64,000 bases of DNA from Alicyclobacillus tolerans (GCF_021739485.1 NZ_JAJFNK010000018.1:43183-107182), one strand, 5' to 3'; counted from the first letter of the stretch, positions 16,570-27,622 are shown. The notes: generated by a model from the letters alone, not told the origin. Program-made: numbers and translations.

Positions 16570-17220
16570 TTAACCCTCGAGCGACATCAAAACGCGGCGA
16601 ACCTCTTCGTACACATCTTCCACCGGACGCTCCCCGTCGACTTGCGTCAACAATTTGCGATCGCGGTAGTAGTCGACCAACGGCGCCGTTTGCGCGTACT
16701 GCTCAAGCCGCGTCTTTACAGCATCGGGCGTATCGTCCGACCGCTGATACAGCTCTCCTCCGCACTTGTCGCAGACCCCTTCCACTTTGGGCGGCTGGAA
16801 TACGACGTGGTACGTGGCACCGCACGACCGGCAGATGCGCCTTCCCGTCAACCGCGCCATGAGCACGTTCTCGGGAACGTGGATGTAGAGAACCCGGTTC
16901 AACGGACGTCCCAGTCGGTTAAGCAGTTCATCCAGCGCCTGCGCCTGGGGCAATGTCCGTGGAAAGCCGTCGAGCAAGAAACCGTTCTTTGCATCGCCTT
17001 GACTGAGCCGCTCTTGCACCACGCGGATCGTGAGTTCGTCTGGGACCAACCGGCCACTGTCCAGATACTGCTTGACTTCCAGCCCGACAGGCGTCTTTTG
17101 AGCAATCGCAGCGCGAAACATGTCGCCTGTAGAAATGTGCGGAATGTGAAACTCCTCTACGATTCGAGACGCCTGAGTGCCCTTTCCGGCTCCGGGCAGA
17201 CCTAAAAGCATAATCTGCAT
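16570..17220 (-). CDS. adk: Adenylate kinase (zinc-lid type)
   Basis: Interconverts ATP + AMP and 2 ADP. 216 residues. P-loop GLPGAGKGT at residues 7-15, AMP-binding STGDMFR, and a LID domain with two Cys pairs (CRSC and CDKC) that bind structural zinc, as in Gram-positive adenylate kinases. ATG at 17220 with GGAGG nine bases upstream. Placed directly after secY (27-base gap), as in the Bacillus spc operon. Confidence 0.97.
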   Translation of the reverse strand: MQIMLLGLPGAGKGTQASRIVEEFHIPHISTGDMFRAAIAQKTPVGLEVKQYLDSGRLVPDELTIRVVQERLSQGDAKNGFLLDGFPRTLPQAQALDELLNRLGRPLNRVLYIHVPENVLMARLTGRRICRSCGATYHVVFQPPKVEGVCDKCGGELYQRSDDTPDAVKTRLEQYAQTAPLVDYYRDRKLLTQVDGERPVEDVYEEVRRVLMSLEG

Positions 17221-17247
17221 CGCCAAAATCCTCCCCAAAACGAATGA

Positions 17248-18528
17248 TTAACGAATAAACCCGCGGTAGTGACGTTGTAAAAGCTGGCCCTCCATCTGCT
17301 GCATCGTCTGCAATGCCACGCCGACGATAATCAGCAACGATGTCCCGCCAAGGTAAACCGAATTCAGATTCATCCCGGAAAGCAGAAGGAACGGCAACAC
17401 CGAGATGACACCAAGGAAAAGGGATCCAAACACCGTGATCCGGTTTACGACACGGACGATGTACTCCTCCGTGTCCTGACCTGGCCGCACACCCGGAATA
17501 TACCCTGCATGCTTTTGCAGTTGCTCAGCGAGCTGTTCCGGATTGATCTGCACATGTGTATAGAAGAACGTAAACACAATAATCAGCAGAACCTCGGCAA
17601 CCACATACCAGGCCGAGTTGGGATAGAGGTACCGCAATACAGCCTCAGCCCAGACGTGTTTGGCAAAGTAAGTCGCAATCGTATAGGGAACCATCAACAG
17701 CGACACTGCAAAAATAACCGGAATGACGCCAGCCGCATTCACCTTGAGCGGAATGTGCGTCTGCTGACCACTGTATACCGTTCTTCCAACCACGCGTTTT
17801 GCGTATTGCACTGGAATCTTTCGCTCCGCCTGCTGCACATACACAATCACTGCAAACAGTGCGACGATTCCCGCCAACAACAGCAGTACCTTCAAGACGT
17901 TCAGGAACAGTTGATCCGGATGGGCGTAGAACCAGGATTGGTAAATCTCCTGCCCCATCTGGCCGAACCTGGAGATGATGCTGACAAAAATGATGATGGA
18001 GATGCCGTTTCCGATACCTTTTTCGGTGATCATCTCGCCAAACCACATCAAGAGGGTATCCCCTGCTGTCAGTGCAATCACGATGACAGCGTACGACCAC
18101 CAGTCGTGAACGTAAAGCACTCCTTCGCGCGCAAAGGTAAACGTCAACCCCGACGCCTGAATCACTCCAAGCGTGACCGTCATGTAACGCGTGATTTGCG
18201 TCAACCTTTGCCGTCCCGACTCGCCTTCCTTCTGCCACTCCTCGAACCTCGCAATCACCCCAGACTGAAGCAACTGAACGATAATCGAGGCGGTAATGTA
18301 AGGCGTGACACTCATGGCAAAAATCGAAAACCGATAGAAAGCCCCGCCAGAGAACATGTTGAGCAGGTTAAACAGGGCGTTCTGCCCGCTGTTGCTAAGT
18401 GCGGCCGTGTTCATGCCAGGTACCGGAAAGTACGTGCCAATCCGGTACACTGCAATCACAAACAACGTGAACAAAATTCGCTTCCTGAGGTGTTTCAATC
18501 GCCACAAGTTCGCGATGGTCCCGAGCAT
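17248..18528 (-). CDS. secY: Protein translocase subunit SecY
   Basis: 426 residues with ten membrane segments, the channel of the general secretion pathway with SecE (encoded here at 44663) and SecG. Conserved segments include PGMNTAALS (plug region), FGEMITEKGIGNGISI and the cytoplasmic loop KRVVGRTVYSGQQTHIPLKV. The ATG at 18528 overlaps the rplO stop (TAATG), so translation is coupled. Confidence 0.98.
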   Translation of the reverse strand: MLGTIANLWRLKHLRKRILFTLFVIAVYRIGTYFPVPGMNTAALSNSGQNALFNLLNMFSGGAFYRFSIFAMSVTPYITASIIVQLLQSGVIARFEEWQKEGESGRQRLTQITRYMTVTLGVIQASGLTFTFAREGVLYVHDWWSYAVIVIALTAGDTLLMWFGEMITEKGIGNGISIIIFVSIISRFGQMGQEIYQSWFYAHPDQLFLNVLKVLLLLAGIVALFAVIVYVQQAERKIPVQYAKRVVGRTVYSGQQTHIPLKVNAAGVIPVIFAVSLLMVPYTIATYFAKHVWAEAVLRYLYPNSAWYVVAEVLLIIVFTFFYTHVQINPEQLAEQLQKHAGYIPGVRPGQDTEEYIVRVVNRITVFGSLFLGVISVLPFLLLSGMNLNSVYLGGTSLLIIVGVALQTMQQMEGQLLQRHYRGFIR

Positions 18529-18971
18529 TAAATCACCTCGGCTGTGCCGCCAGCCGCTTCAATCTTCTGCTTGGCTGCGCCCGAAAACGCATTGGCTTGA
18601 ACCGTCAGTTTGACGGAAACGTCACCTACAGCCAACACCTTGATGCCGTCTTTGGCGTCGCGGACTATCCGCGTTTCCATCAACAGTTCAGGGGTCACGA
18701 CGGTGCCTTCTGCAAACTGATTCAATTGCTCCAGGTTGACCACAGCAAACTCTTTGCGAAAGCGCGCGTTGGTAAATCCGCGCTTTGGCAAACGCCGGAA
18801 CAGCGGAGTCTGACCACCTTCAAAACCAGGGCGAACACCGCCGCCGGAGCGAGCCCACTGTCCTTTGTGACCTCTCGTGGACGTCTTGCCCATCCCCGAA
18901 CTCGTTCCCCGTCCAACGCGTTTTCGCGCGTGGCGCGAGCCTTCATTGGCCTTCAGCTCATGGATCTGCAC
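18528..18971 (-). CDS. rplO: 50S ribosomal protein L15
   Basis: 147 residues; late assembly protein of the 50S subunit. Gly/Arg-rich N-terminal part ([19 protein letters not shown]) and RLPKRGFTN are typical. The GTG at 18971 gives [22 protein letters not shown] and is eight bases after GGAGG; an in-frame GTG three codons earlier is too close to the SD. Stop shares one base with secY. Confidence 0.96.
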   Translation of the reverse strand: MQIHELKANEGSRHARKRVGRGTSSGMGKTSTRGHKGQWARSGGGVRPGFEGGQTPLFRRLPKRGFTNARFRKEFAVVNLEQLNQFAEGTVVTPELLMETRIVRDAKDGIKVLAVGDVSVKLTVQANAFSGAAKQKIEAAGGTAEVI

Positions 18972-18991
18972 TCTTCGCACCTCCTTCGTGT

Positions 18992-19183
18992 TTACTCGCC
19001 CTCGACGTTCTCGACTTTAACCAAATGCTGAATTCTTGCCACCATGCCGCGAATGATCGGCGTATCTTCACGCACCACAGTTTGCTGCAACTTGCGAAGC
19101 CCTAAAGCAAACGCGGTATTGCGTTGGTTTTCCGGACGGCCAATGGTGCTGTGTACAAGCGTGATCGCCAGTTTGTTCGCCAT
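18992..19183 (-). CDS. rpmD: 50S ribosomal protein L30
   Basis: 63 residues: [20 protein letters not shown], then [22 protein letters not shown], the standard single L30 domain. ATG at 19183, spc operon between rpsE and rplO. Confidence 0.97.
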   Translation of the reverse strand: MANKLAITLVHSTIGRPENQRNTAFALGLRKLQQTVVREDTPIIRGMVARIQHLVKVENVEGE

Positions 19184-19196
19184 TGTATAAGCCTCC

Positions 19197-19694
19197 TCAA
19201 CCAAAGATTTCTTCTACGGACTTACCGCGCAAACGCGCGACCTCTTCGGCCCGTTTCAGCTGTTGTAAAGCGTTTAGTGTGGCGTGAACCATGTTAATCG
19301 GGTTATTCGACCCGAGCGATTTCGTCGCGATGTCCTTAATTCCGGCCGCTTCCAATACGGCACGCACAGGACCGCCGGCAATCACGCCGCTTCCCTCTGG
19401 GGCCGGCTTCAGAAGAACCTGGCCGGCTCCGAAGTGTCCAAGTGCTTCATGCGGAATCGAAGTCTTTCTCATGGGAACCTGAAGCAGGCTCTTTTTGGCA
19501 TCCTCAATACCTTTGCGAATGGCCTCCGGAACTTCGCCCGCTTTTCCAAGTCCGGCACCGACGTGTCCATTGCCGTCACCGACCACGACGAGTGCGGAAA
19601 AAGAAAAACGGCGTCCGCCCTTTACGACCTTCGCAACGCGGTTGACCGAGACCACTTTCTCGGACAACTCCAGTTGATTCGGATCTATACGCAC
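19197..19694 (-). CDS. rpsE: 30S ribosomal protein S5
   Basis: 165 residues, involved in decoding accuracy. Double-stranded RNA-binding-like N domain ([20 protein letters not shown]) and the [19 protein letters not shown] loop. Spectinomycin-site region VVKGGRR looks wild type. GTG start at 19694 with GGGAGGAG seven bases upstream. Confidence 0.97.
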   Translation of the reverse strand: MRIDPNQLELSEKVVSVNRVAKVVKGGRRFSFSALVVVGDGNGHVGAGLGKAGEVPEAIRKGIEDAKKSLLQVPMRKTSIPHEALGHFGAGQVLLKPAPEGSGVIAGGPVRAVLEAAGIKDIATKSLGSNNPINMVHATLNALQQLKRAEEVARLRGKSVEEIFG

Positions 19695-19712
19695 TGTAAC
19701 ACTCCTCCCTGG

Positions 19713-20081
19713 TTAGAATTGCAGTCCGGCTTCGCGCGCGGCTTCAGCCAGCGCCTGCACCCGACCGTGATACAAATAGCCGCCGCGATCGAAAACAACC
19801 GAAGACAAGCCCTTTTCCAATGCACGCTTGGCAATGAGCTCTCCGACTTTGCGGGCCGCCTCAACGCTGCCGCCGTTCGAAATGTCCCCGCGCAGCTCCT
19901 TGTCCTGAGTCGACGCCGCGACAACCGTGTTCCCACTGATGTCGTCGATAACCTGTGCATAGATGTGTTTATTGGAACGGAACACATTCAAGCGAGGGCG
20001 CACTGCCGTACCGCTCACGCGCTGACGAACGCGCATATGCCTGCGTTGCCGCGAGACGTTCCGATTCTCCTTGGTAATCAT
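19713..20081 (-). CDS. rplR: 50S ribosomal protein L18
   Basis: 122 residues; binds 5S rRNA together with L5. Basic N-terminus ([19 protein letters not shown]), then [15 protein letters not shown] and the C-terminal [29 protein letters not shown] end. ATG at 20081, spc operon. Confidence 0.97.
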   Translation of the reverse strand: MITKENRNVSRQRRHMRVRQRVSGTAVRPRLNVFRSNKHIYAQVIDDISGNTVVAASTQDKELRGDISNGGSVEAARKVGELIAKRALEKGLSSVVFDRGGYLYHGRVQALAEAAREAGLQF

Positions 20082-20112
20082 CCCGGTGTCACTCCTTTCT
20101 TATCCGGCCTTC

Positions 20113-20652
20113 TTACTTCTTACCTGTCTTGCCGACCTTGCGTCGAACGACTTCGTTCTCGTACTTGATGCCCTTGCCTTTATACGGTTCAGGTTCGCGA
20201 AGCGCACGCACATTCGCGGCGTATTCCCCAACCAATTCCTTGTCGATACCGTGGACGATGAGTTTCGTCGGCGCAGGGACTTCCACTTCGATTCCCGCGA
20301 CTTTCGGCAGTTCGACGGGGTGAGAGTAGCCCAACGACAACGTTATTTTGTCGCCAGCTTTTGCAGCGCGGTAACCGACGCCAACCAGGTCAAGGCCCTT
20401 CGTAAAGCCCTGCGTTACACCCTGCACCATGTTCGCCACGACGGAACGCGTGGTGCCATGGAGGCTGCGGTGCAGCTTGTTGTCACTCGGCCGTTCCACA
20501 AGAAGCTCCTGACCGTTCACGACCACTTTCATATCGGGGTGCAGATTGCGCGACAAGGATCCTTTTGGACCTTTCACCGTGATGTGCGCGTTGTCGAGCA
20601 TCACCTCTACACCCGCTGGAATTTCAATTGGCTTGCGACCAATTCGGGACAT
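20113..20652 (-). CDS. rplF: 50S ribosomal protein L6
   Basis: 179 residues made of two duplicated L6 folds, near the sarcin-ricin region and factor-binding site. Starts [17 protein letters not shown] and ends with [20 protein letters not shown], typical. ATG at 20652, between rpsH and rplR in the spc operon. Confidence 0.97.
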   Translation of the reverse strand: MSRIGRKPIEIPAGVEVMLDNAHITVKGPKGSLSRNLHPDMKVVVNGQELLVERPSDNKLHRSLHGTTRSVVANMVQGVTQGFTKGLDLVGVGYRAAKAGDKITLSLGYSHPVELPKVAGIEVEVPAPTKLIVHGIDKELVGEYAANVRALREPEPYKGKGIKYENEVVRRKVGKTGKK

Positions 20653-20681
20653 CCATTACACCTCCTGTCTCTTTGGCGACC

Positions 20682-21077
20682 TTACCAAACGTAGCAGACA
20701 ACTTCTCCGCCGACTCCTTGTTTCCGTGCCTCTTTATCCGTCATCACACCTTGAGACGTGGAAAGAATCGCAACGCCCAAGCCGCCCAGCACGCGCGGCA
20801 GATTCTCGTGGCCTGCGTAAACCCGCATGCCCGGCTTGCTAATCCGCTTCAATCCAGTAATGACGCGTTCTTGAGCCTTGCCGTATTTCAGAAACAGGCG
20901 AATGACGCCTTGCTTGTCGTCTTCAATAAACTCAGCGTCGCGAATGAAGCCCTCGCGCTTGAGGATTTGGGCAATTGCCCGTTTCATCTTCGACGATGGA
21001 ATTTCCACCTTCTCGTGGCCGACCAGGTTTGCGTTCCGAATGCGGGTCAGCATATCCGCGATTGGGTCTGTCATCAT
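20682..21077 (-). CDS. rpsH: 30S ribosomal protein S8
   Basis: 131 residues; central-domain primary binding protein and, in enteric bacteria, the spc-operon repressor. Motifs [16 protein letters not shown] and the C-terminal [20 protein letters not shown]. Two consecutive ATGs (21077, 21074) are possible starts. Confidence 0.97.
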   Translation of the reverse strand: MMTDPIADMLTRIRNANLVGHEKVEIPSSKMKRAIAQILKREGFIRDAEFIEDDKQGVIRLFLKYGKAQERVITGLKRISKPGMRVYAGHENLPRVLGGLGVAILSTSQGVMTDKEARKQGVGGEVVCYVW

Positions 21078-21109
21078 AACTTAGGAAACCTCCTTCCCTT
21101 GGGGCCGTA

Positions 21110-21295
21110 TTACCAGCTCGCCTTTTTCACGCCCGGCAACTGACCCTTGTAAGCCAAGTTGCGGAAACAAATCCGACAGATACCGAACTTGCGCAGCACT
21201 GAGTGCGGCCGGCCGCAGATGCGGCAACGCGTATATGCCCGCGTACTGTATTTCGGTGGCCGCTGTGCCTTAATCACCATGGACTTTTTCGCCAC
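21110..21295 (-). CDS. rpsN: 30S ribosomal protein S14, type Z (zinc-binding)
   Basis: 61 residues, the short zinc form with CRICGRPHS and [12 protein letters not shown] (two C-x2-C pairs). The start is GTG at 21295, seven bases after GGGAGG, giving the same 61-residue length as the B. subtilis type Z protein (AKKSM N-terminus). No zinc-free paralogue is present in this window. Confidence 0.96.
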   Translation of the reverse strand: MAKKSMVIKAQRPPKYSTRAYTRCRICGRPHSVLRKFGICRICFRNLAYKGQLPGVKKASW

Positions 21296-21327
21296 GTCGC
21301 TACCTCCCACCGATTAGATTCGGGATT

Positions 21328-21867
21328 TTAGTGCCGAAACGGCATTCCCATTTGCGCCAGCAACTCGCGCGCTTCTTCGTCCGTGTTGGCTGTCGTTACG
21401 ACAACCACTTCCATTCCGCGGACCTTGTCGACCTTATCGTAATCAATCTCAGGGAAAATCAGCTGCTCGCGAAGACCCAGCGTGTAGTTCCCGCGGCCGT
21501 CGAAGGCTTTCGGGGATACGCCCCGGAAGTCGCGGACACGCGGCAGGGCAACGTTCATCAACTTGTCGAGGAAGTAATACATGCGCTCACCGCGCAGCGT
21601 CACTTTCACTCCGATGGGCATCCCCTGGCGGACACGGAACTGCGCGATGGACTTCTTCGCACGAGTCACGACAGGCTTTTGACCGCTGATAATGGTCAAA
21701 TCGCCCAGCGCCGCGTCAATGACTTTTGGGTTTTGCGTCGCTTCACCCAAGCCCATGTTGATAACGACTTTTGCCACGCGAGGAATCTGCATGACCGATT
21801 TATAGTTAAACTTCTTCATCATTTCCGACGCCACTTGCTCCTGGTACTTCTCTTGCAAACGGTTCAC
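21328..21867 (-). CDS. rplE: 50S ribosomal protein L5
   Basis: 179 residues, identical in length to B. subtilis L5; forms the 5S RNP with L18 and contacts S13 and the P-site tRNA. Contains [21 protein letters not shown] and [23 protein letters not shown] at 21867 follows AAAGGAGGG. Confidence 0.97.
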   Translation of the reverse strand: MNRLQEKYQEQVASEMMKKFNYKSVMQIPRVAKVVINMGLGEATQNPKVIDAALGDLTIISGQKPVVTRAKKSIAQFRVRQGMPIGVKVTLRGERMYYFLDKLMNVALPRVRDFRGVSPKAFDGRGNYTLGLREQLIFPEIDYDKVDKVRGMEVVVVTTANTDEEARELLAQMGMPFRH

Positions 21868-21892
21868 GTGTGACCCTCCTTTCACCTGGCTA

Positions 21893-22213
21893 CTAGTCGA
21901 TTACTTCGCCAGACTTTTTCGCGTAACGGACCTTCGTCCCGTCCTCAAGAAACTTATGGCCAATTCGAGTGGGCTTTCCGGTCTTCGGGTCGGCCATCTG
22001 TACATTGGAAACGTGAATAGGCGCTTCCTTTTCGATGATGCCGCCTTCCGGGTGCTGCGCACTTGGTTTGGTGTGGCGCTTAACAATGTTCACGCCTTCT
22101 ACAATCACGCGTCCTTCATCCGGGAATACCTTCAGGATGCGTCCGCTCTTGGTCTTGTCCTTGCCAGCCGTCACGACCACTTTGTCGCCCTTTTTCAGGT
22201 CTAATTTCGCCAT
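21893..22213 (-). CDS. rplX: 50S ribosomal protein L24
   Basis: 106 residues; initiates 50S assembly. N-terminal KOW motif [20 protein letters not shown] and the conserved [15 protein letters not shown] at 22213 ([10 protein letters not shown]), GGAGG eight bases upstream; an earlier in-frame ATG three codons up is less well placed. Confidence 0.97.
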   Translation of the reverse strand: MAKLDLKKGDKVVVTAGKDKTKSGRILKVFPDEGRVIVEGVNIVKRHTKPSAQHPEGGIIEKEAPIHVSNVQMADPKTGKPTRIGHKFLEDGTKVRYAKKSGEVID

Positions 22214-22241
22214 CTTCTGCACCTCCTCGGCTTCCCCAGGC

Positions 22242-22610
22242 TTAGAGAACTTCCGGTGCCAGGGAGATAATCTTCATGAAATCGCGCTCGCGCAATTCGC
22301 GCGCTACTGGGCCAAAAATACGGGTACCGCGAGGGCTTTTGTCTTCGCGAATGATGACTGCGGCGTTTTCGTCGAACCGGATGTACGATCCGTCCGGCCT
22401 GCGCAGTCCGCGTACCGAACGCACCACGACAGCCTTCACGACGTCGCCTTTCTTGACAACGCCCCCGGGTGTTGCGCTCTTCACAGAAGCCACAATAATA
22501 TCTCCAACGTTTGCCGTCTTGCGGTTTGATCCGCCCAATACACGGAAACACATAATCTCTTTGGCCCCAGTATTGTCAGCCACAGCCAGTCTCGTTTGTG
22601 GTTGAATCAC
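22242..22610 (-). CDS. rplN: 50S ribosomal protein L14
   Basis: 122 residues, near the inter-subunit bridge. [20 protein letters not shown] at the start and SLAPEVL at the end are typical. GTG start at 22610 with AAGGAGG seven bases upstream. Confidence 0.97.
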   Translation of the reverse strand: MIQPQTRLAVADNTGAKEIMCFRVLGGSNRKTANVGDIIVASVKSATPGGVVKKGDVVKAVVVRSVRGLRRPDGSYIRFDENAAVIIREDKSPRGTRIFGPVARELRERDFMKIISLAPEVL

Positions 22611-22637
22611 CGTGCTGCCTCCTTCCGTCCCGAAACG

Positions 22638-22898
22638 TTAAATTACAACAGCCTTTTCAACGACCTCAACCAACCGCCAACGCTTCTCTTTGCTCAGTGG
22701 ACGAGTTTCCATAATGCGTACGGTATCGCCCATCTTGGCTTCGTTGTTTTCGTCATGCGCCTTGAACTTCTTGGTGCGGCGAACGGTCTTGCCGTACAGC
22801 GGATGCTTCACGCTCTCTTCAACCGCCACAACAATTGTCTTATCCATCTTGTCGCTGACTACCTTGCCCATACGGACCTTGCGATAGTTCCGTTCCAA
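22638..22898 (-). CDS. rpsQ: 30S ribosomal protein S17
   Basis: 86 residues, OB-fold primary 16S binder. [17 protein letters not shown] and [15 protein letters not shown] motifs. The start is TTG at 22898 eight bases after GGAGG, and the reading matches the B. subtilis N-terminus (ERNQRKV-like); no ATG or GTG is available at this place. Confidence 0.95.
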   Translation of the reverse strand: MERNYRKVRMGKVVSDKMDKTIVVAVEESVKHPLYGKTVRRTKKFKAHDENNEAKMGDTVRIMETRPLSKEKRWRLVEVVEKAVVI

Positions 22899-22932
22899 AG
22901 AGTTGACCTCCCTTCATTCCTCGTTGTCCGAA

Positions 22933-23130
22933 TTAACCGATGCCCAATTCCCGCTGCGCCAGAATCGTTTTCGCACGTGCAATATCCTTGCGCACTTGAC
23001 GGATGCGCATGGGGTTTTCGAGCTGACCGGTAGCAAGCTGGAATCGGAGATTGAACAACTCGTCTTTCAACTGGTCAATGCGCCCCTCAATCTCTGCGCT
23101 CGACAAGCCCCGCAGTTCACTAGCTTTCAT
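22933..23130 (-). CDS. rpmC: 50S ribosomal protein L29
   Basis: 65 residues, helical hairpin at the peptide-exit tunnel. [20 protein letters not shown] and [20 protein letters not shown] at 23130 lies inside the end of rplP (11-base overlap) with its SD GGTGAGG in rplP codons, a sign of translational coupling. Confidence 0.97.
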   Translation of the reverse strand: MKASELRGLSSAEIEGRIDQLKDELFNLRFQLATGQLENPMRIRQVRKDIARAKTILAQRELGIG

Positions 23131-23554
23131 CAGCCTCACCACCCACTTCGTCACGATGTACAAACTTCGTCTTGATTGGCAGCTTGTGAGCGGCCAGGCG
23201 CATCGCTTCGCGAGCGATTTCCTCGCTCACACCGTCCATTTCAAACAAAATGCGACCGGGTTTCACAACGGCTACCCACTTTTCCGGAGATCCCTTACCA
23301 CTACCCATTCGGGTCTCGGCAGGCTTTTGCGTCACCGGTTTGCTCGGGAAAATCTTAATCCACACCTTACCACCGCGGCGAATGTAGCGCGTCATTGCAA
23401 TACGAGCTGCTTCGATTTGGCGGTTTGTAATCCAAGCAGGTTCTAAAGCCTGCAGTCCGTACTGACCAAAAGTCACTTCGTTGCCACCTTTGGAAGCACC
23501 CGTCATACGGCCACGGTGCTCCTTGCGGTGTTTAACGCGTTTTGGCATCAACAT
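23120..23554 (-). CDS. rplP: 50S ribosomal protein L16
   Basis: 144 residues; organises the A-site tRNA region. [19 protein letters not shown] start, then [15 protein letters not shown] segment ([20 protein letters not shown]) and [22 protein letters not shown] at 23554, two bases after the rpsC stop. Confidence 0.97.
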   Translation of the reverse strand: MLMPKRVKHRKEHRGRMTGASKGGNEVTFGQYGLQALEPAWITNRQIEAARIAMTRYIRRGGKVWIKIFPSKPVTQKPAETRMGSGKGSPEKWVAVVKPGRILFEMDGVSEEIAREAMRLAAHKLPIKTKFVHRDEVGGEADES

Positions 23555-23556
23555 GA

Positions 23557-24222
23557 TTAGTTGCCTCCTTCCTGAACGCCTTTCCGGGCTCTTTGCGGCA
23601 GCACCTCACCACGGTAAATCCACACCTTCACGCCGATCCGGCCATACGTGGTGTGCGCTTCAGCCAACGCATAGTCGATGTCTGCGCGCAGCGTGTGAAG
23701 AGGAACCGTACCTTCTGAATAACCCTCGGTGCGCGCGATCTCAGCTCCGCCGAGGCGTCCCGAAACCTGTACGCGGATTCCCTTTGCTCCAGAGCGAAGC
23801 GACCGTTGAATCGCTTGCTTCATGGCGCGTCGGAACGATACGCGGCGTGCGAGTTGTCCGGCAATATTCTCTGCCACCAGTTGAGCAGACAAGTCCGGAG
23901 TCTTGATTTCAGAAATCGAGATGTGTACCCGCTTGCCGGTCAGAGCGTTCAGTTGGTTTCTCAGAGCGTCTACTTCCGTGCCGCCCTTGCCAATGACCAT
24001 GCCGGGTTTCGCGGTGTTGACTACGATATTGATGCGGTTGGCAGCGCGTTCGATATCCACCGAAGAGACTGCTGCATCCTTCAACCGACGGAACACGAAC
24101 TCGCGAATGCGAAGGTCTTCGTGCAACAGATCCTGGTAGTCCTTTTTGTTTGCAAACCACTTGGATTCCCAATCTCGGATGATGCCGATTCTCATGCCTA
24201 CGGGATTAACCTTTTGACCCAT
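23557..24222 (-). CDS. rpsC: 30S ribosomal protein S3
   Basis: 221 residues, at the mRNA entry tunnel. N-terminal [20 protein letters not shown], a KH domain ([20 protein letters not shown], about 55-80) and a C-terminal domain with GCK-type surface ([13 protein letters not shown]). ATG at 24222, S10 operon. Confidence 0.97.
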   Translation of the reverse strand: MGQKVNPVGMRIGIIRDWESKWFANKKDYQDLLHEDLRIREFVFRRLKDAAVSSVDIERAANRINIVVNTAKPGMVIGKGGTEVDALRNQLNALTGKRVHISISEIKTPDLSAQLVAENIAGQLARRVSFRRAMKQAIQRSLRSGAKGIRVQVSGRLGGAEIARTEGYSEGTVPLHTLRADIDYALAEAHTTYGRIGVKVWIYRGEVLPQRARKGVQEGGN

Positions 24223-24228
24223 GCAGCC

Positions 24229-24579
24229 TTATCCCTCCTTTTTCTCCGCCACGACGACGGTGATATGGCTGGTGCGCTTCATGATGCTGTACGCCCGTCC
24301 TTGGGCTCTTGGATGGAACCGTTTCAAAGTCGGCCCCGGATCGACATAAACTTCTTTGATATACAAGCGGTCGACGTCCATGTTGTGGTTGTTCTCGGCG
24401 TTTGCCACTGCAGAACGCACCACTTTTTCCACGACGGGCGAACCCGCTTTGGGAGTGAATTTCAGAATCGCCAGGGCTTCGCCAATCCGCTTCCCGCGAA
24501 TCAGGTCCACCACGAGGCGAACTTTGCGCGGCGCAATGCGGATGTACTTCGCCCGTGCGCGCGTCTCTGTCGCTTCCAT
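24229..24579 (-). CDS. rplV: 50S ribosomal protein L22
   Basis: 116 residues. Lines the exit tunnel; [21 protein letters not shown] at the start, the tunnel hairpin around [20 protein letters not shown]. The hairpin shows no deletion or duplication of the kind linked to macrolide resistance. ATG at 24579. Confidence 0.97.
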   Translation of the reverse strand: MEATETRARAKYIRIAPRKVRLVVDLIRGKRIGEALAILKFTPKAGSPVVEKVVRSAVANAENNHNMDVDRLYIKEVYVDPGPTLKRFHPRAQGRAYSIMKRTSHITVVVAEKKEG

Positions 24580-24606
24580 GCTTTGACCTCCTTTGGGTAA
24601 CCCGGG

Positions 24607-24888
24607 TTAGCGCGACCGCGAGGCCTTCTCGTCGCCCGCATGTCCCTTAAACGTACGTGTCGGTACAAACTCTCCGAGTTTGTGACCCACCATGTCTTCC
24701 GATACATACACAGGCACGTGTTTGCGTCCATCGTGCACTCCAAATGTATGTCCAACAAACTGCGGGAAGATGGTCGAACGGCGAGACCACGTCTTAATGA
24801 CGCGTTTCTGTCCCGAAGCGTTCATCGCCTCAACCTTCTTCATCACGTGTTCGTCACAGAACGGTCCTTTTTTCAGTGAACGTCCCAC
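24607..24888 (-). CDS. rpsS: 30S ribosomal protein S19
   Basis: 93 residues, 30S head. [20 protein letters not shown] and [22 protein letters not shown] start at 24888 with AAGGAGG upstream. An ATG between SD and GTG is out of frame. Confidence 0.96.
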   Translation of the reverse strand: MGRSLKKGPFCDEHVMKKVEAMNASGQKRVIKTWSRRSTIFPQFVGHTFGVHDGRKHVPVYVSEDMVGHKLGEFVPTRTFKGHAGDEKASRSR

Positions 24889-25004
24889 TTGGCATTGCCT
24901 CCTTCCATCGTACTCGGTGTCGCAGGGCTGTTAAACCGACCAGCTTCCATGCCGCGTTCCGGCAGGTCATCTGAAGCCGCAGTCGGCGCCACCCTGCTAC
25001 GCCG

Positions 25005-25838
25005 TTACTTTTGTTTGCGACGGCGTACGATGTACTTGTCGCTCGGATGATTCTTCTTCCGCGTTTTCTTACCCAAGGTCGGTTTGCCCCAGGGAGACAT
25101 CGGAGATTTGCGGCCAACTGGCGCGCGACCTTCACCACCGCCATGAGGGTGATCCACCGGGTTCATAACGACACCGCGGACCGTCGGACGGCGACCCATC
25201 CAGCGCGAGCGACCAGCCTTGCCGATGTTGATGTTCTCGTGGTCCAAGTTCCCGACCTGACCCACGGTTGCCCGGCACTCCAAACGGATCAAACGAACTT
25301 CACCTGACGCCAGGCGAATGTGCGCGTACTCCCCTTCTTTGGCCATCAGCTGAGCCGAAGCACCTGCAGCGCGCGCCAACTGAGCGCCCTTGCCTGGCTT
25401 GAGTTCGAGGTTGTGCACCACAGTACCCACAGGGATGTTCGCCAACGGCAATGCGTTTCCGGGGCGAATGTCCGCAGTTGGACCTGACATCACCGTGTCG
25501 CCAACCTTCATTCCATTGACCGCTACGATGTAGCGCTTTTCCCCATCCGCATAGTTCAGAAGTGCAATGCGGGCGGAACGGTTCGGATCGTATTCGATGG
25601 TGGCAACCTTAGCCGGAATGCCATCCTTATTGCGCTTGAAGTCGATGATGCGATATTGACGCTTGTGTCCGCCGCCTTGGTGACGAACTGTGATCTTCCC
25701 CTGGTGATTGCGGCCCGCCCTTTTCGATAAAGGCGCCAGCAGGGACTTCTCAGGTTTGTCGGTCGTAATCTCTTCGAAAGAAGACACCGACATGAACCTG
25801 CGACCAGGAGAGGTCGGACGATATTTCTTAACACCCAC
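25005..25838 (-). CDS. rplB: 50S ribosomal protein L2
   Basis: 277 residues, the standard length; close to the peptidyl-transferase centre. [35 protein letters not shown] and the active-site loop [19 protein letters not shown] with the essential His. GTG start at 25838, AAGGAGG seven bases upstream. The 116 bases before rpsS contain no gene. Confidence 0.97.
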   Translation of the reverse strand: MGVKKYRPTSPGRRFMSVSSFEEITTDKPEKSLLAPLSKRAGRNHQGKITVRHQGGGHKRQYRIIDFKRNKDGIPAKVATIEYDPNRSARIALLNYADGEKRYIVAVNGMKVGDTVMSGPTADIRPGNALPLANIPVGTVVHNLELKPGKGAQLARAAGASAQLMAKEGEYAHIRLASGEVRLIRLECRATVGQVGNLDHENINIGKAGRSRWMGRRPTVRGVVMNPVDHPHGGGEGRAPVGRKSPMSPWGKPTLGKKTRKKNHPSDKYIVRRRKQK

Positions 25839-25879
25839 CGCCTAAACCTCCTTCTCGTTGATTGCAGCCTCTGTTCCGA

Positions 25880-26167
25880 TTATGCCCCTTCGAAGATCTC
25901 GATGGGCTTGGAGTCCGCTGTCAACTTCACAATAGCTTTCTTGCGAGCCGAGGTATAACCCACGTTCTTGCCCACGCGCTTTTTCTTGCCCGGGACGTTC
26001 ATGGTGTTGACCTGAGCCACCTTGACACCAAAAACCTTCTCAACAGCCTGGCGAATTTCCGTCTTGTTTGCGCGACGGTCGACTTCGAAGACGTACTTGC
26101 CTTCTTCCATCAACTCCGTCGAACGCTCCGTAATAATCGGACGTTTAATCAGGTCGCGAGGATCCAT
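25880..26167 (-). CDS. rplW: 50S ribosomal protein L23
   Basis: 95 residues; docking site for trigger factor and SRP at the tunnel exit. [20 protein letters not shown] and [22 protein letters not shown] at 26167 shares one base with the rplD stop (TAATG). Confidence 0.97.
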   Translation of the reverse strand: MDPRDLIKRPIITERSTELMEEGKYVFEVDRRANKTEIRQAVEKVFGVKVAQVNTMNVPGKKKRVGKNVGYTSARKKAIVKLTADSKPIEIFEGA

Positions 26168-26787
26168 TATGCGAACACCTCCTGAACCTTTTCCACAGCG
26201 TCCTTCGTCAACACAACGTGATCGTGACGCAACAAGTCGTACACGTTCACGCCATTGGCATCGACGTACTTGATTCCCTGCAAGTTACGAGCAGACAACG
26301 ACACTGTTTCGTTTTTATCCGCGTCGACAATCAACGCTTTGCTCATATCCAGCTTCTTAAGCAACTGGACCATGTGTTTCGTCTTGACTTCTGGAAGGTC
26401 GAGCTTATCCAGCACCACAACGCGCCCTTCGCCGACTTTCGAAGAAAGAGCACTGTACAGAGCCAACCGACGAACCTTCTTCGGAAGGCGGTACTTGTAC
26501 GAACGGACCACAGGACCAAAAACCACACCGCCGCCCTTCCATTGAGGAGCGCGAATGCTGCCTTGCCGTGCGCGGCCCGTACCTTTTTGGCGCCACGGTT
26601 TACGGCCGCCGCCAGCAACTTCGGACCGGCCTTTCACTTTGTGGGTGCCTTGACGTTGACCTGCAAGGTACATCAAGACGACTTCGTGCATCAGATCCGG
26701 ACGAACCGCGGCCCCAAAGACGCGCTCGTCGAGCTCCATCTCGCCAACTTGTTCGCCGTTCATGTTAACAATCGAAACTTTAGGCAT
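26167..26787 (-). CDS. rplD: 50S ribosomal protein L4
   Basis: 206 residues; in enteric bacteria the S10-operon autoregulator. The extended tunnel loop [20 protein letters not shown] is intact, with no change typical of macrolide resistance visible. ATG at 26787; ends in TAATG overlap with rplW. Confidence 0.97.
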   Translation of the reverse strand: MPKVSIVNMNGEQVGEMELDERVFGAAVRPDLMHEVVLMYLAGQRQGTHKVKGRSEVAGGGRKPWRQKGTGRARQGSIRAPQWKGGGVVFGPVVRSYKYRLPKKVRRLALYSALSSKVGEGRVVVLDKLDLPEVKTKHMVQLLKKLDMSKALIVDADKNETVSLSARNLQGIKYVDANGVNVYDLLRHDHVVLTKDAVEKVQEVFA

Positions 26788-26812
26788 GCGTCTGTCTGCC
26801 TCCTTCCCTCAG

Positions 26813-27442
26813 TTATTTACCCGCCTTAATCGCAGAGCGGATGGCTACAAAAGAATGCTTTGGCCCAGGAACCGCACCTTTGATCAAAAGCAGATTACGT
26901 TCCGTGTCAACGCGGACAACTTCAAGGTTTTGAACCGTGACGCGCTCTCCACCCATGCGACCAGCCATGCTCTGACCCTTGAACACGCGGTTTGCAGCAA
27001 TGGAACCCAAAGAGCCAACGCCCCGGTGATACTTCGAACCGTGTGCCATCGGGCCGCGGTGTTGGTTGTGCCGCTTGACCGGGCCAGCGTACCCCTTACC
27101 TTTCGACGTGCCGATGACATCCACAACTTCTCCAGCCGCGAAAACATCTGCGTTCACTTGCTGCCCAACTTCGTACGTTCCGAGTTCCACGCCGCGAAAC
27201 TCACGGACAAACCGTTTGGCTGCCGTGTTCGCCTTCTGCGCGTGGCCCTGTTCCGCTTTATTGGCACGATTCGGTTTCTGGTCGGCAAAGCCAAGCTGAA
27301 CCGCCTCGTAGCCGTCAGTCGCCTGCTCCTTTTTCTGCAGAACGACACAAGGACCGGCTTCTATAACAGTCACGGGAATCACATTCCCGTCCTCTGAAAA
27401 GACCTGAGTCATCCCCAGTTTCCGTCCCAAGATGCCTTTCAT
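26813..27442 (-). CDS. rplC: 50S ribosomal protein L3
   Basis: 209 residues; assembly initiator reaching the peptidyl-transferase centre with its loop ([18 protein letters not shown], conserved). [19 protein letters not shown] start at 27442. A 180-base gap separates it from rpsJ, longer than other gaps in this operon. Confidence 0.97.
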   Translation of the reverse strand: MKGILGRKLGMTQVFSEDGNVIPVTVIEAGPCVVLQKKEQATDGYEAVQLGFADQKPNRANKAEQGHAQKANTAAKRFVREFRGVELGTYEVGQQVNADVFAAGEVVDVIGTSKGKGYAGPVKRHNQHRGPMAHGSKYHRGVGSLGSIAANRVFKGQSMAGRMGGERVTVQNLEVVRVDTERNLLLIKGAVPGPKHSFVAIRSAIKAGK

Positions 27443-27622
27443 ACGCGCACCTCCTTGACTTAAATCGTAAATTGCACTCCAAATACGTTTATATCGTCGT
27501 TTCCGCCAAATGTTTGACCGAAATTTGACCCGCTCCTCAGAGCGTTTACAGCAAGCCGCCCGAACCTCCCTGGGTTCTATGACAACTTACCCTGGCATTT
27601 CACGGTTGCCCTTCAAGGCAGT

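Noticed and set aside
27513..27530. Tandem GGTCAAA heptamers (minus strand) in the rpsJ-rplC gap, resembling a CtsR box
   Set aside because: The spacer is four bases (TTTC), not the three needed by CtsR, and no promoter is correctly placed; probably chance.
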